A DNA stretch of 64,000 nucleotides. Origin: an uncultured Chloroflexota bacterium. Lineage in GTDB: Bacteria; Chloroflexota; Anaerolineae; Anaerolineales; Anaerolineaceae. Below, in pieces: positions 25,595-35,328 of this stretch. The notes under the pieces are model-generated. The model made no database searches. It was not told the DNA's origin and saw nothing but the letters and a program-made list of their open reading frames with translations. The translations under genes and the position numbers were made by a program. Numbering within the stretch: position 1 is the first letter of the stretch; each line of letters opens with the position of its first letter. The stretch is taken from contig CADATZ010000003.1 of NCBI GenBank assembly GCA_902791025.1, positions 124,001 through 188,000 of the forward strand, read 5' to 3'.

Positions 25595-25612
25595 AGTCCA
25601 ATAATAAAGACT
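25595..25612. repeat. AGTC-N10-GACT inverted repeat, copy 1
   Basis: AGTC (25595-25598) and GACT (25609-25612) with a 10-base A+T-rich spacer in the gap between the DUF4143 gene and addB. Companion copies are at 47229 and 63550. Confidence 0.45.
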
Positions 25613-25641
25613 CAATTTTAGATGCCGTTCCATTTTCACAA

Positions 25642-25658
25642 TTTTTCTGGTAATATAG
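25642..25658 (+). repeat. 17-bp sequence shared with 63061, promoter-like
   Basis: TTTTTCTGGTAATATAG is identical at 25642-25658 and 63061-63077. It contains an extended -10 (TGG-TAATAT). At 63046 there is also a proper -35 (TTGATA, spacing 18); here the -35 is weak. Confidence 0.5.
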
Positions 25659-25753
25659 GATCAGACAAAATTTGATTAATCGTTCCGGTTTTCTCAGCAA
25701 AATTCATTGTTTTTTTGATCTGATTGCCGGGATTCAGCAGTGGTGAACCATGC

Positions 25754-25759
25754 TATACT
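25754..25759 (+). promoter_or_regulatory. Extended -10 promoter of addB
   Basis: TGC-TATACT, 34 bases before the TTG start at 25794. It lies inside the reading frame that would exist if the ATG at 25740 were used, which argues for the TTG start. Confidence 0.5.
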
Positions 25760-25793
25760 AATCGCAGCAAAACAGTTATCGGAGGAGGAAACC

Positions 25794-28700
25794 TTGACAG
25801 TAAAACTTCTTCTTTCACAACCTGCAGGAGGAAAAACAACTGCCTGCATAAAAGAAATTATCGACAAACGGAAAAACGATCCCATGGCACCGGTGAAAGT
25901 GATCGTCCCGGACAAAATGCAGATGGCATACTGGAAACAGACACTTTCACGGAAATCCTGGTCTGCAGGACGCGGCGGCGGTTTCATTGGCACGGAAGTC
26001 ATTTCCTTTTCAAAACTGGCTATGGCAGTCCTGAATGCCGCGGAACAGACACCGCAGCTGATCCCCGCCCGTTTGGACAGCCTGTGTATAAAAGAGGCAA
26101 TCAGCAATGCGTTGAAAAAACAGCCGTTTCAGTATTTCGGCCCGATCAGCCGAAAACCGGGACTTCTTTCTGTTTTCGAAAAAACGATCCGGCTGCTTCA
26201 GCATGGCTGCATCACTCCGGAAAAACTTGAAGAAACAGCTGAAAACGATCCAAAAGCAGCTGACACTGCCCGGGTCTATCGCGAATATCTTGACCTTCTG
26301 AAAAGGAACAACTGGATCGGTTCTGCCGGGCTCCTTTCTGAAGCATCGGATCTTCTCGCACAAAATCTGTCCGCCTTTCCCCGTTGTCCTCTTCTTGTTG
26401 TGGACGGTTTTGATGAGCTGACACAGGACTGCCTGAATTTTCTTCGTGCTTTATCACCCTTCTGTGATGACATCCTGATCACGCTGCCGGCAAACCCGAA
26501 TTCTGAAAATCCGACGGATCTTCGCATCATGAAAAATGCAGGAAAAATCTGTTCGGAACTGAACGCGAAACGTATCGACCTGAAAGTTTACAGGCAGAAT
26601 TCAGAAATACTTCAGATGGCTGACCGGGTTTTTTATCCCAAAGCAAAATCTTCAGCTGATGATGATAAGAAGATGACGGTCAGCAGTGATGCCTTCCTTA
26701 TGATTGAGGCATCTTCCAGAACCACTGAAGTCCGTGAAGCACTGCGTGAGCTGAAAGACCGGATCCTTACCGAAGAACTCCATCCGTCTGACTGCGCTGT
26801 ATTTGTCCCGGACGTGAATGCATATGCTCCGATTCTGCGGCAGTTCGGGCGTGAAATGGACATCCCGCTGCGGTTTTCGCAGAAACAGTCTCTCTCAGAT
26901 TCACCTGCGGCTTCCGCATTGAAACGCCTGCTCCAGCTTGCTCCGGATTTTGAAACAATGAAGGTGCTTTCCGTCCTGCGGCTCCCGTTCTTTTCGGGAT
27001 GTCCTGATCCGGAGGATCCTTTCGGCGGGAGCTACAATGCGGATCTGTTTGTCATTGATCAGATCGGCAGGAAGATGAATGTCATCAATGGCCTGGCAGA
27101 ATGGAAATCCGCTTTTGCCACTGCTCTGAGCAAAGCACCGGAGAAAATAAAAGCAGAGAGCGAAGACTCAGAGGATTCCGCGGATTCGGATGACGGGAAG
27201 GTCTATGAGTACCCTGTAAAAAAGAAGCTGGAACGAATACAAAACAGTTTTGAGACATTCGCAGGGCTGCTGATTCCTCCGGAAGGAAACCTGTCAAGAT
27301 CCGGGTGGGTAAACTGGCTGGAAAATCTTCTGAATAAAGTCCATTTCTATGAACAGATCGAAGACCAGATCGGACGCTCTTTCGAATCAGATTTCAGATC
27401 CATGCTCAAACGCATCGTTTTCTGTGAAGAAAAATTAAGTCAGAGTAAAGTATCCTACGCTGAATTTCTGAGTGAATTGGAATCTGAGATGGATGCGGCT
27501 GTGCAGACGGAACAGGAATTTGTCGGAGACCGTATTTTTGTCGGCGATATCTCAGAGACGAGCGGCTGCCGCTGGAAACTTATCATTCTCACAGGTTTTG
27601 GCGAAGGAATATTCCCGCGTGCCGAACATGAAGACCTGATCCTGACAAACGCATTGCGTGAAAAACTGGGCCTGCCCAGGGATATGGATCAGCAGATGCT
27701 GTTCCATCATGCAGTCACGCGGTCAGAAACAGGACTGGTCATTACCAGACCTGCGAAAACAGATAAAGGTGAAGAATGGCCCGCCTCGATCTACTGGCTG
27801 ACGATCCGGGGCCTTTTGGAAAAGAATGCGAATCTGAAGGAAGTGACCGAAAGCACATCCGTTACTGCTGCATCAATGGATGAATTCGCATTCCGGCTGG
27901 CACGGGGCGGAGGGTTGAATCCGGGTGATGTTCCGCAGCCTGAATCCGAAAAACTTCAGGAAATGCTGAAATCCGCGGCAATGGAACTGGAACGCATGAA
28001 AGAACAGACAGAAGGAAACTACTGTCCCGAAACAGATTCTGAAATGCTGAAAGCTGCAGTTTCCGATCCGGTCAGGGATGCAAAGCCTTACAGCTGTTCA
28101 TCAATTGAGACCTGGCTGACCTGCCCCTTCAAATATTTCCTTTTGAAGAAGCTGAAACTGGAACAGCCGAAGGAACCGGGAACAGGGCTTGATGCTGCTC
28201 AGATCGGCACGCTGAATCACACGGTTATGGAATTGACCTTCCCGCCGGGAACCGTATTCAGTTCCAAGGAGGAAGCTCTGGAAAAGGCAAATAAAAACTT
28301 TGATTTTGTTTTCGAGAATGCTCCGGACGATTTCTGTTTCAAGGAATCAGAACTATGGCAGTATGAAAAAGAGAAATACCGCCAGAAACTGCTGGATTCC
28401 ATTGAAAAAATGTTTTCGTCTCCAAGGAATATGCCGGTAAACAGCCAGTGGATGAGCGTCGGTACTGAACTGAAATTCGGTTATCCGGCTGAAGGAAAAG
28501 AAAATGCCGAGCCTCTTGTCATCGAAACTGAAGCCGGACCGATCCGGATCCGCGGAATCATCGACCGTGTCGACCGGAAGAATGACGGGCTCATGCGTGT
28601 CGTGGACTACAAAACAAGTCTGGCCAGCTTCAAAAAGGAAGCTATGGATGCAGGAGCCCATATTCAGGCGGGTGTATATGCCGCTGCCGTGGTGCATGCA

Positions 28701-28943
28701 CTTCATATGGGAACGGAATGCGAAGGAATGTACTGGGGCATCAATGATAAAGCTGTGCGGGGTTATGTAAAGTACGATTCGGAAAAAGATGAGGAAATTC
28801 CGAATCTCGAATTTCTGAATAAATTTACCGCGGGAATACGCGATGCGTCATTTAATGCCGAACCTGCCGGAGGGGACTGTCCCGATTACTGTCCTGCCGC
28901 GGGATGGTGCAAAAAATACGTCAGGAGGCAGAAATATGGGTAA
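25794..28943 (+). CDS. addB: AddB helicase-nuclease subunit (AddAB recombination repair complex)
   Basis: 1049 residues from the TTG at 25794, which has GGAGGAGG 5 bases upstream; the ATG at 25740 precedes the likely promoter. It has a Walker A-like QPAGGKTT (9-16), UvrD/Rep-like helicase remnants, and a C-terminal nuclease domain with GIIDRVDRK and VVDYKTS (D-x-K). Cys777 in TCPFKYF together with Cys1029, Cys1033 and Cys1039 match the AddB iron-sulfur cluster set, although the usual C-x2-C-x5-C spacing is C-x3-C-x5-C here. AddAB resects double-strand breaks for RecA loading. The stop overlaps the addA ribosome site and start. Confidence 0.92.
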   Translation: MTVKLLLSQPAGGKTTACIKEIIDKRKNDPMAPVKVIVPDKMQMAYWKQTLSRKSWSAGRGGGFIGTEVISFSKLAMAVLNAAEQTPQLIPARLDSLCIKEAISNALKKQPFQYFGPISRKPGLLSVFEKTIRLLQHGCITPEKLEETAENDPKAADTARVYREYLDLLKRNNWIGSAGLLSEASDLLAQNLSAFPRCPLLVVDGFDELTQDCLNFLRALSPFCDDILITLPANPNSENPTDLRIMKNAGKICSELNAKRIDLKVYRQNSEILQMADRVFYPKAKSSADDDKKMTVSSDAFLMIEASSRTTEVREALRELKDRILTEELHPSDCAVFVPDVNAYAPILRQFGREMDIPLRFSQKQSLSDSPAASALKRLLQLAPDFETMKVLSVLRLPFFSGCPDPEDPFGGSYNADLFVIDQIGRKMNVINGLAEWKSAFATALSKAPEKIKAESEDSEDSADSDDGKVYEYPVKKKLERIQNSFETFAGLLIPPEGNLSRSGWVNWLENLLNKVHFYEQIEDQIGRSFESDFRSMLKRIVFCEEKLSQSKVSYAEFLSELESEMDAAVQTEQEFVGDRIFVGDISETSGCRWKLIILTGFGEGIFPRAEHEDLILTNALREKLGLPRDMDQQMLFHHAVTRSETGLVITRPAKTDKGEEWPASIYWLTIRGLLEKNANLKEVTESTSVTAASMDEFAFRLARGGGLNPGDVPQPESEKLQEMLKSAAMELERMKEQTEGNYCPETDSEMLKAAVSDPVRDAKPYSCSSIETWLTCPFKYFLLKKLKLEQPKEPGTGLDAAQIGTLNHTVMELTFPPGTVFSSKEEALEKANKNFDFVFENAPDDFCFKESELWQYEKEKYRQKLLDSIEKMFSSPRNMPVNSQWMSVGTELKFGYPAEGKENAEPLVIETEAGPIRIRGIIDRVDRKNDGLMRVVDYKTSLASFKKEAMDAGAHIQAGVYAAAVVHALHMGTECEGMYWGINDKAVRGYVKYDSEKDEEIPNLEFLNKFTAGIRDASFNAEPAGGDCPDYCPAAGWCKKYVRRQKYG

Positions 28944-31900
28944 TCGGACAAAGGAAATTCTTGAAAATCTTTCTCCGGCTCAGAAAGAAGCTGCTTGTGA
29001 GATTCGTCGTGATGTGCTTGTCCGTGCCGGTGCCGGAAGCGGGAAAACCGGGACGCTGGTGGCACGGTATCTGTTTCTCCTGGATGAAAACCGGACCTGG
29101 CATCCTGCGGATATAACCGCCGTGACATTTACACGGAAAGCTGCACGGGAAATGCAGAGCCGGATCAGGGAAAAGATGATGGCTCTTGCGGAAAATTCAG
29201 GACGGGATCTGCAGGAAAAACAGTACTGGCTGCAAATGCTGAATGAAATGGACAGCGCAAATATCGGTACTATTCACAGCCTTTGCGGCCGTATCCTTCG
29301 TGCGCATCCTGCCGAAGCGGGTCTGGATCCCGCCTTCTCTGTCCTGGATGACAACAAGGCTGCCATGCTGAGAGGTCAGATCGTGGAAGAAACGATTTCA
29401 CGGATCTCGGCAGATCCCGAATATGAAGGGCTTTTGAATTTCTACAACGAAAGCAGGCTTTCCGGTATTCTCACGGGTATGCTGAAATCCAGGGGAAAAA
29501 CCGACAAAGCCATGTCGGTTCCGGGAATGGAAACGGAAGAATATCTGAAAAAACAGATCGAAGCGTTCCTTTTTGCCTCCGAATATGCGGACTATATTGC
29601 TCAATACAGAACAATTGCGGGCGATCCGAATTTTCAAAAGAAAAACAAATCCTTTGCGGGACATCTTCTGGATCTGATCAACGGTTACGATGAAGCCTGT
29701 TCCGCTTTTGAGACCGAATGCCATCCCGCCGATATCATCAGTCTGTTCCATGCCCCGTTTGCAGGCTGGACGATCAAAGAAAGAACTGACGGATATCATG
29801 TCGGTGCAGAGACAATCCGCACCGATCTTAGGGAAATCTTCCCGTTTGTTCAAAAAGACTCTGATCATCCCGAAAGGAATATCAGCTGGTATAAGGATTT
29901 CTGGAAACAGTGCGATGAAGCGGAAGAGAGTCTGAAAAAACTGTGGACCCAGATCAGGAATGATTATATGGATCTGCTGGATTCTTCACAGACCATTGAT
30001 TTTGATGCAATGGAAAGCCTGACACTGGACCTGCTCCGTACCCATCCTGCGATCCGGGATGAATGGACTGACCGGGTGAAGGCGCTGCTGGTGGATGAAT
30101 TCCAGGATACGAATGATGAGCAGGCGGAGCTGTTTTCCCTTCTGAACCCGTCACGCAACCGGCTGTTTGCTGTAGGTGATAAGAAACAGAGTATCTATGG
30201 ATTCCGCGGTACGAATGTCGCTCTGTTTGAACACAGGCGTGAAGAAGTAAAACTGTCTGACGGGAAAGATATTGTTCTTGATACGACCTATCGGACGGAA
30301 CCGGAGCTGCTATTGCCCATGGGGAACCTGCTTGAACAGGTCATGGCCGATCCGGAGCTTGCCGAAAAGGATTACTTTGCCGCTTATGAGCCGATGCAGA
30401 CCCCTGAAAAACCTCGCGAAAAACCGAATCCACTTCCGAAAGAACAGCCGTGTATTGAACTGCTGCTTGGCGATATACAGCAGAAGGAAGATGATCCGGA
30501 CGATGAAATCGTAGGGAGGATGCTCGCTCTGCGTCTGACGGAACTGATGAATGCCGGGCTGCTCCGGACCTGGAATGATGCCGTGATCCTCTGCCGGAAT
30601 TCCAATGATTTCAAACAGTTTGAGAAGGCACTGGAAACATGGAAGATTCCGTATGTGACCGTAGCAGGAAAAGGTTACTATGACCGGCCTGAGATCCGGG
30701 ATATTCTGAATATTCTCCGCGCCGCGGAAAACCCGAATGACAATGCTGCCCTGACCGGTTTTCTGCTGAGCCCTTCCATCGGATTTTCCGCAGAGATGGC
30801 CGCACTGCTGTGCCGTTACGCAAATAAGGGCGGTTTGAAGATGTCCTTCTATCAGGCATTGACAGATGAAGGCTTCGGTTTTGAAGATGAGAAAAAACAG
30901 AAGAAACTTGAACATGCACGGTCAATTCTGAATGAGCTGATTCGTATTTCCGGGCAGGTGCCTTTGGATGAGGTCCTTGAGAAGGCATGCCGGCTGACCG
31001 GAGTCCGTACCATGCTGGCTCTGGACTCCGGAGACCGTGCCTGGCTGAATCTTGACAAGCTTATTCCTGTCGCGCGTGAATCGGAGATGACATCCGTTTC
31101 TGAGTTTCTGGAGTACTTGAACGGAATTGAGGAAACAGGCGTCAGAGAGGGCGAAGCTCCGTCCGACAACAACGGTGCTGTGCGGATCATGACCATCCAT
31201 CAGGCAAAGGGTCTTGAATTTCCGGTCACGATCCTTTTTGATAATGAATTCGACATGCCGAAACAGCCGAACTTTGTACAGAATTCGGAAGGGGCCTACA
31301 TATTTTACAGCAGCCCCGCCCATCCCCGATTTACAGATGCGAAGAAACTGGCAGGATCAAAAGACAAGGCTGAATGGCTCCGTCTGTTTTATGTCGCTGC
31401 CACGCGGTCGGAATACCGGCTGATTATCTGCGGAAAAAAACCGGAGAATATGGACGGCAAAACAGACAGCTGGCTGAAACGTTCGTTGTCTCCTCTTCCG
31501 GTAGAATGCATGGAACCGGGGGAATATGTCGGACCTGCCTGGGGAGATGAAGGTCACAGTGTCCGCATCCGCTGCAGCAGGGAACTGCCGGCTGTTCCTG
31601 TCGATGATTCAAAACCCTCGGACACCGAAATTACGATCGCTGGTGACTGCAGACTTCTGCAGCCGATAACCAAACCGAAGAAACTGAAGAAAAGAGGAGC
31701 TGAGCATACAGCCGCGCTGACCGTCGGAAAACTGGTCCATAAGGGGATAGAATTGTGGCGTTTCCCGACCGAAAACGGTATCGATCCTGTATTGGAGGAG
31801 TCGTTCCGGAAAATCCTTCTTCAGACCGATAACCTCGATTCTGCTGAACAGCAGACCGTGCTTGAAAAAGCGCAGATGCTTCTTGCCCGGTTCAGAGACA

Positions 31901-32337
31901 GTAAGGAAAGGCAGGATATTGAATCTGCTGAAAAACGCTGGCATGAGATCCCGTTCTCATTTACAAAGTGGAATTACACCGTCAATGGCATTATCGATCT
32001 TCTCATGAAGAATGAAAAAGGGTTTACGATCATCGATTTCAAGACCGATGAACTGAAGAGTGAAAGTGACCTTTCAGAGGCTGTTGACCGGCATACGCAT
32101 CAGCTTGAAGAATATCGCAAGGCTCTAAGTTTAACGCTGGGTGAAGACGCTCGCTGTTATATCTGTTTTCTCGATTATTGCGGAAAAGTCTATCTGAATC
32201 CTGTCGGGAAGGACGCAGCAGAACGGCCTGATGAAGAAGAAAAACCGGATGATATGCCGCCGGAAGAACCTGAACAGGATGACTCCATGTTTGAGGAAAA
32301 AGAAACCTATACGGAGCGGTATCCTTCGGAAATATGA
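28936..32337 (+). CDS. addA: AddA helicase-nuclease subunit (AddAB recombination repair complex)
   Basis: 1133 residues from the ATG at 28936, which has AGGAGG 8 bases upstream and overlaps the addB stop by 8 bases; an in-frame ATG at 28843 would extend into addB. Superfamily 1A helicase motifs: Walker A AGAGSGKT (31-38), LVDEFQDTNDEQ (Walker B), TYRTEPELL, and VRIMTIHQAKGLEFP (motif V region). The C-terminal nuclease has GIIDLLMKNEKG and IIDFKTD. It is the ATP-driven motor and second nuclease of AddAB. A terminator follows at 32373. Confidence 0.92.
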   Translation: MGNRTKEILENLSPAQKEAACEIRRDVLVRAGAGSGKTGTLVARYLFLLDENRTWHPADITAVTFTRKAAREMQSRIREKMMALAENSGRDLQEKQYWLQMLNEMDSANIGTIHSLCGRILRAHPAEAGLDPAFSVLDDNKAAMLRGQIVEETISRISADPEYEGLLNFYNESRLSGILTGMLKSRGKTDKAMSVPGMETEEYLKKQIEAFLFASEYADYIAQYRTIAGDPNFQKKNKSFAGHLLDLINGYDEACSAFETECHPADIISLFHAPFAGWTIKERTDGYHVGAETIRTDLREIFPFVQKDSDHPERNISWYKDFWKQCDEAEESLKKLWTQIRNDYMDLLDSSQTIDFDAMESLTLDLLRTHPAIRDEWTDRVKALLVDEFQDTNDEQAELFSLLNPSRNRLFAVGDKKQSIYGFRGTNVALFEHRREEVKLSDGKDIVLDTTYRTEPELLLPMGNLLEQVMADPELAEKDYFAAYEPMQTPEKPREKPNPLPKEQPCIELLLGDIQQKEDDPDDEIVGRMLALRLTELMNAGLLRTWNDAVILCRNSNDFKQFEKALETWKIPYVTVAGKGYYDRPEIRDILNILRAAENPNDNAALTGFLLSPSIGFSAEMAALLCRYANKGGLKMSFYQALTDEGFGFEDEKKQKKLEHARSILNELIRISGQVPLDEVLEKACRLTGVRTMLALDSGDRAWLNLDKLIPVARESEMTSVSEFLEYLNGIEETGVREGEAPSDNNGAVRIMTIHQAKGLEFPVTILFDNEFDMPKQPNFVQNSEGAYIFYSSPAHPRFTDAKKLAGSKDKAEWLRLFYVAATRSEYRLIICGKKPENMDGKTDSWLKRSLSPLPVECMEPGEYVGPAWGDEGHSVRIRCSRELPAVPVDDSKPSDTEITIAGDCRLLQPITKPKKLKKRGAEHTAALTVGKLVHKGIELWRFPTENGIDPVLEESFRKILLQTDNLDSAEQQTVLEKAQMLLARFRDSKERQDIESAEKRWHEIPFSFTKWNYTVNGIIDLLMKNEKGFTIIDFKTDELKSESDLSEAVDRHTHQLEEYRKALSLTLGEDARCYICFLDYCGKVYLNPVGKDAAERPDEEEKPDDMPPEEPEQDDSMFEEKETYTERYPSEI

Positions 32338-32372
32338 TCCCGGAAGCAGCCGTTTCCGTCGTAATGATTTGA

Positions 32373-32415
32373 AAAGAGTGGATACTGTTTGAACGGACAG
32401 TATTCACTCTTTTTA
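32373..32415 (+). terminator. Terminator after addA
   Basis: AAAGAGTGGATACTGTTT pairs with the region ACAGTATTCACTCTTT (one G-T pair), followed by a T5 tract. Confidence 0.75.
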
Positions 32416-32421
32416 CATTCA

Positions 32422-32458
32422 AAGTTTGTGAATAATCTAAATAGTAATACTTATTGTT
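32422..32458 (+). repeat. Dispersed 37-bp repeat, copy B
   Basis: This copy differs from copy A by one base (TAGTAAT in place of TAGCAAT). It lies between addA and the 133-residue unknown gene, about 70 bases before the latter's ATG. Confidence 0.85.
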
Positions 32459-32527
32459 CTTTTTTAGTCCGTAAAACCTGTTTCGGGATCTGCCGGATCC
32501 CGTAGAATCCTCTGTAAGGAGGAAAGA

Positions 32528-32929
32528 ATGAAAAGGGGCGGACAGAAGAATTCCATCTGGGCTGAGTCGTATTCCAGAGAAAGTATGGAGAAATCAAAGG
32601 AATTTCCGAAAAGCAGGTGGTACAGGGAAGATCTGGTTCCGCTCCTTGGATCGTATATCACACTGGAATGCGGAAATTATGAAATTGAAAAATTCTCCGG
32701 ACGGGCGAATAAAGCCGTCCTGCGCAATTCCCGTATAAAACATATAAACAAATCCGCCTTGAAGGAAACAAAAGTTCCTGATATTGAGCATCTATGGGTT
32801 CTGCTGAACCCTTCTCTCAATATCGACAGACAGAAACCGCTGAAGCTGACCGGGGTTCTGTATGAATATGCTCACAAGAATGTAAGAAACATCGGGATGA
32901 GGGTTGTAGGAATCAATCAGAATATTTGA
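32528..32929 (+). CDS. Hypothetical protein, 133 aa
   Basis: A strong TAAGGAGGAAAGA ribosome site precedes the ATG. The N-terminus is charged and polar (MKRGGQKNSIWAESYSRESMEK). A segment GSYITLECGNYEIEKFSGR and a Lys/His-rich centre suggest a small globular domain. I do not recognise a family. The C-terminal GVLYEYAHKNVRNIGMRVVGI may be a beta-rich end. It follows the dispersed repeat copy B and may be controlled by it. Confidence 0.6.
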   Translation: MKRGGQKNSIWAESYSRESMEKSKEFPKSRWYREDLVPLLGSYITLECGNYEIEKFSGRANKAVLRNSRIKHINKSALKETKVPDIEHLWVLLNPSLNIDRQKPLKLTGVLYEYAHKNVRNIGMRVVGINQNI

Positions 32930-33008
32930 TACTAAACTTAACATTATTATTGCATATTAACTTAAAAATAGTTACAATATAAATTATTATGTTTACAAGG
33001 GGCTGTTG

Positions 33009-33953
33009 ATGGATTACCTTTATAAAGTATTAGGAATTGACACTAAATATAGCGATGCAGAAATAAAATATTCTCTTCCCAATTTTATTTATGACAGATA
33101 CCGGTTGCAGCAGGTTTCTCTAAACGGAATAAATGCTGTTTTTGTATCGCCAATAGGATCTCTTGATCCCATAAGTTCAGTAAAAAAACATATAGAGAGA
33201 ATCGCGGTTTTTGCAAACATGCCCGCAGTGCTTGTTTTGGATAATTTACAGTTCCGACAAAAAGAAACTCTTTTGAAAAACCGGATCCCTTTCATTGTAA
33301 ACGGGAAACAGATTTATCTTCCGTTTATGGCTGTTTACCTTCAGGAACGATGTGACAGTCCGGTTCCGAAAAATGAAAAACTGCTTCCGGTCTCACAATT
33401 ACTGCTGTTGTATTTCATATATAACGAATGCAGTGAATTGAAAACAAGTAAAGCTGCTGATGAGCTTGGCTTTACACCCACTTCAATTTCACGTGCGTCC
33501 AGACAGCTTGAAAATGCAGGCCTGATAAAGGTTCGGAAAAATGGTGTTCAGAAAATCATCTTTACTGAAACTTCACCAAAGGAGTTGTTCTTTATGGCAA
33601 AGGAATATTTCTGCAATCCCGTGAAAAGAGTTGTCTATGTCGAAAAAAAACATATCCATGACGATCTGCTGCTCAGCGGATATTCTGCTCTTTCAGAATA
33701 TTCCATGCTTAATCCTCCTTCTGTAATGTATTTCGCTTCAAACGATATAACAAGGTGGACAGTTGTATCGACACCGGATTTAGTGGATATTGATAGTCAA
33801 TATGCGGTGGAACTGTGGCGTTATGATCCTGGAAAATTGACAGATGGCACCTGTGTTGATCCGCTTTCTCTGGCTCTTTCTCTTCAAAATGATCCAGATG
33901 AAAGAGTTGAAATTGCAGTAGATGAGATGCTTGAAAAAATCTGGAGTAAATAA
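33009..33953 (+). CDS. AbiEi-like winged-helix regulator (antitoxin candidate)
   Basis: 314 residues from the ATG at 33009 (AAGGGG 6 bases upstream). The N-terminal ~120 residues contain FIVNGKQIYLPFMAVYLQER, typical of the MarR-type regulators paired with AbiEii-like enzymes. A MarR-type winged helix (residues about 125-190) has helix KAADELGFTPTSISRASRQLENAGLI. The next gene, 2 bases away, encodes a GG-T/DxD nucleotidyltransferase. Together they look like a type IV (AbiE) toxin-antitoxin or phage-abortive infection pair, in which this partner would repress the operon. Confidence 0.65.
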   Translation: MDYLYKVLGIDTKYSDAEIKYSLPNFIYDRYRLQQVSLNGINAVFVSPIGSLDPISSVKKHIERIAVFANMPAVLVLDNLQFRQKETLLKNRIPFIVNGKQIYLPFMAVYLQERCDSPVPKNEKLLPVSQLLLLYFIYNECSELKTSKAADELGFTPTSISRASRQLENAGLIKVRKNGVQKIIFTETSPKELFFMAKEYFCNPVKRVVYVEKKHIHDDLLLSGYSALSEYSMLNPPSVMYFASNDITRWTVVSTPDLVDIDSQYAVELWRYDPGKLTDGTCVDPLSLALSLQNDPDERVEIAVDEMLEKIWSK

Positions 33954-33955
33954 AG

Positions 33956-34720
33956 ATGGTAAGAGGTTTGGAAAGCTTTACGACATGGTTTCAGGATTAT
34001 TCAGACCAGTATGTCATTATCGGCGGAACAGCCTGTGATCTGCTGATGTCGGAAGAAGGCTTCTCTTTCCGAGGTACCAAGGATATCGATCTGGTTCTAA
34101 TCGTTGAATCTCTGAACAGGGATTTCGGAATGCATTTCTGGAATTATGTTACCGCCGGAGGATATGAGCGGAAAAACAAAAGCAATGGGACTCCCCAGTT
34201 TTACCGGTTCACGAATCCGCAGTCAAAAGATTTTCCTTCGATGATCGAACTTTTCTCAACAAGTTCAGATTCAATAATCCTGCCTGAACATGCAGTACTC
34301 ACTCCGCTTCCGATTGACGATGAGGTTTCCAGTCTGTCGGCTATTTTGTTGGAATCGGATTATTATGAATTTCTGAAGATGGGAAGGGTAAGAATCTCAG
34401 GTCTGACATTGCTGGATGCTCTCCATTTGATTCCTTTCAAGGCTAAAGCATGGATGGATTTGTGTGATAGAAAAGAAAACGGTGAACCGATAGACAGTAA
34501 GAATATCAGGAAACATAAAAATGATGTGTTCAGACTGACCGAATTGATTGACCGATTTCAGGAAAATTCAATTGAAACTCCCCGGAAAGTGATATCAGAT
34601 ATGGAGGAATTCCTTCGCAGAATTTCGAAAGAAGATGTAGAGCTCAGGCAGCTTGGAATAATGAACAGAACAAAAGAGGATATAATCAAACAGCTTGGAA
34701 ATCTGTATAGAGAACGCTGA
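33956..34720 (+). CDS. AbiEii-like nucleotidyltransferase (toxin candidate)
   Basis: 254 residues. The nucleotidyltransferase core is visible at residues 20-46: IIGGTACDLLM with G23-G24, then TKDIDLVL with the metal-binding D43 and D45. A long C-terminal helical region follows. AbiEii enzymes transfer nucleotides to tRNA or proteins and arrest growth; the paired HTH protein neutralises them or represses transcription. Starts 2 bases after the upstream gene, so translation is coupled. The terminator at 34732 closes the pair. Whether it is active as a toxin cannot be known from the sequence. Confidence 0.65.
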   Translation: MVRGLESFTTWFQDYSDQYVIIGGTACDLLMSEEGFSFRGTKDIDLVLIVESLNRDFGMHFWNYVTAGGYERKNKSNGTPQFYRFTNPQSKDFPSMIELFSTSSDSIILPEHAVLTPLPIDDEVSSLSAILLESDYYEFLKMGRVRISGLTLLDALHLIPFKAKAWMDLCDRKENGEPIDSKNIRKHKNDVFRLTELIDRFQENSIETPRKVISDMEEFLRRISKEDVELRQLGIMNRTKEDIIKQLGNLYRER

Positions 34721-34731
34721 TGATCTCAAAT

Positions 34732-34771
34732 CAAAAACAGCGTCCGGAAATTTCACCGGACGCTGTTTTTG
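34732..34771 (+). terminator. Strong terminator after the AbiE-like pair
   Basis: CAAAAACAGCGTCCGG (34732-34747) pairs perfectly with CCGGACGCTGTTTTTG (34756-34771), an 16-bp stem with an 8-base loop ending in T5. Confidence 0.92.
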
Positions 34772-34833
34772 TAAAATAACCGGTGATGCGGAATGGTTCT
34801 GTCCAGCGCAAATTTTTTGAAAGCGGGATAAAT

Positions 34834-35325
34834 ATGGCCGGTTATACTCCCCCGAAAATTGAAGATGCTCCCAAAAGTTTTATCGGTGTCGGCACGCGTG
34901 AACTTGTTATAGCTGCAGCCGGCGTAATTCTGGCTGTTCTGGTTTACCTGTCGGAATTGTATGCTCCGCTGAAGATCGGGCTTGCAATCATCTGTGCAGG
35001 TGCAGGTGTCGGAATCGCCTTCGGAAGAGATCCCAAGACCGGAAGAAAATTCGAGGAAATGATCACCCAGATCCTGATGTTCTACGGCAGGGACAAGTTT
35101 CACCAGAAGGGGATCGATCATGTTGAAAAATATGATTACAGCGAAAGAAAGCCGGAAAAACCGAAGAAAGAGCCTAAAGCGCTGTTTCATATGCAGCCGA
35201 TCGATCTTACCGTTTCCTTTGTGTTCCAGCTCTGTTCTCTTGCTTTTCTTGGTGTACTGATCACCTATCTCTGGGGCGGCGGCCTTGAGGAGGATCTTTT
35301 CCGTTTTAACTCGGTTCGGAGCTGA
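34834..35325 (+). CDS. PrgI/VirB3-like type IV secretion membrane protein
   Basis: 163 residues from the ATG at 34834 (AGCGGGATAAAT upstream); upstream starts belong to the terminator area. Residues about 20-60 contain two adjacent helices (RELVIAAAGVILAVLVYL and LKIGLAIICAGAGVGIAF) followed by a basic KTGRKFEEMITQILMFYGRD, the PrgI-type layout. A third helix lies near the C-terminus (VFQLCSLAFLGVLITYLW). PrgI/VirB3 proteins partner VirB4 in conjugation machines. Starts a new run of T4SS genes that ends at 46444, interrupted by two small genes. Confidence 0.6.
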   Translation: MAGYTPPKIEDAPKSFIGVGTRELVIAAAGVILAVLVYLSELYAPLKIGLAIICAGAGVGIAFGRDPKTGRKFEEMITQILMFYGRDKFHQKGIDHVEKYDYSERKPEKPKKEPKALFHMQPIDLTVSFVFQLCSLAFLGVLITYLWGGGLEEDLFRFNSVRS

Positions 35326-35328
35326 CAG

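Noticed and set aside
28843..28935. Longer addA start inside addB
   Set aside because: The AGGAGG site is placed for the ATG at 28936; the upstream residues are another frame of the AddB iron-sulfur end.
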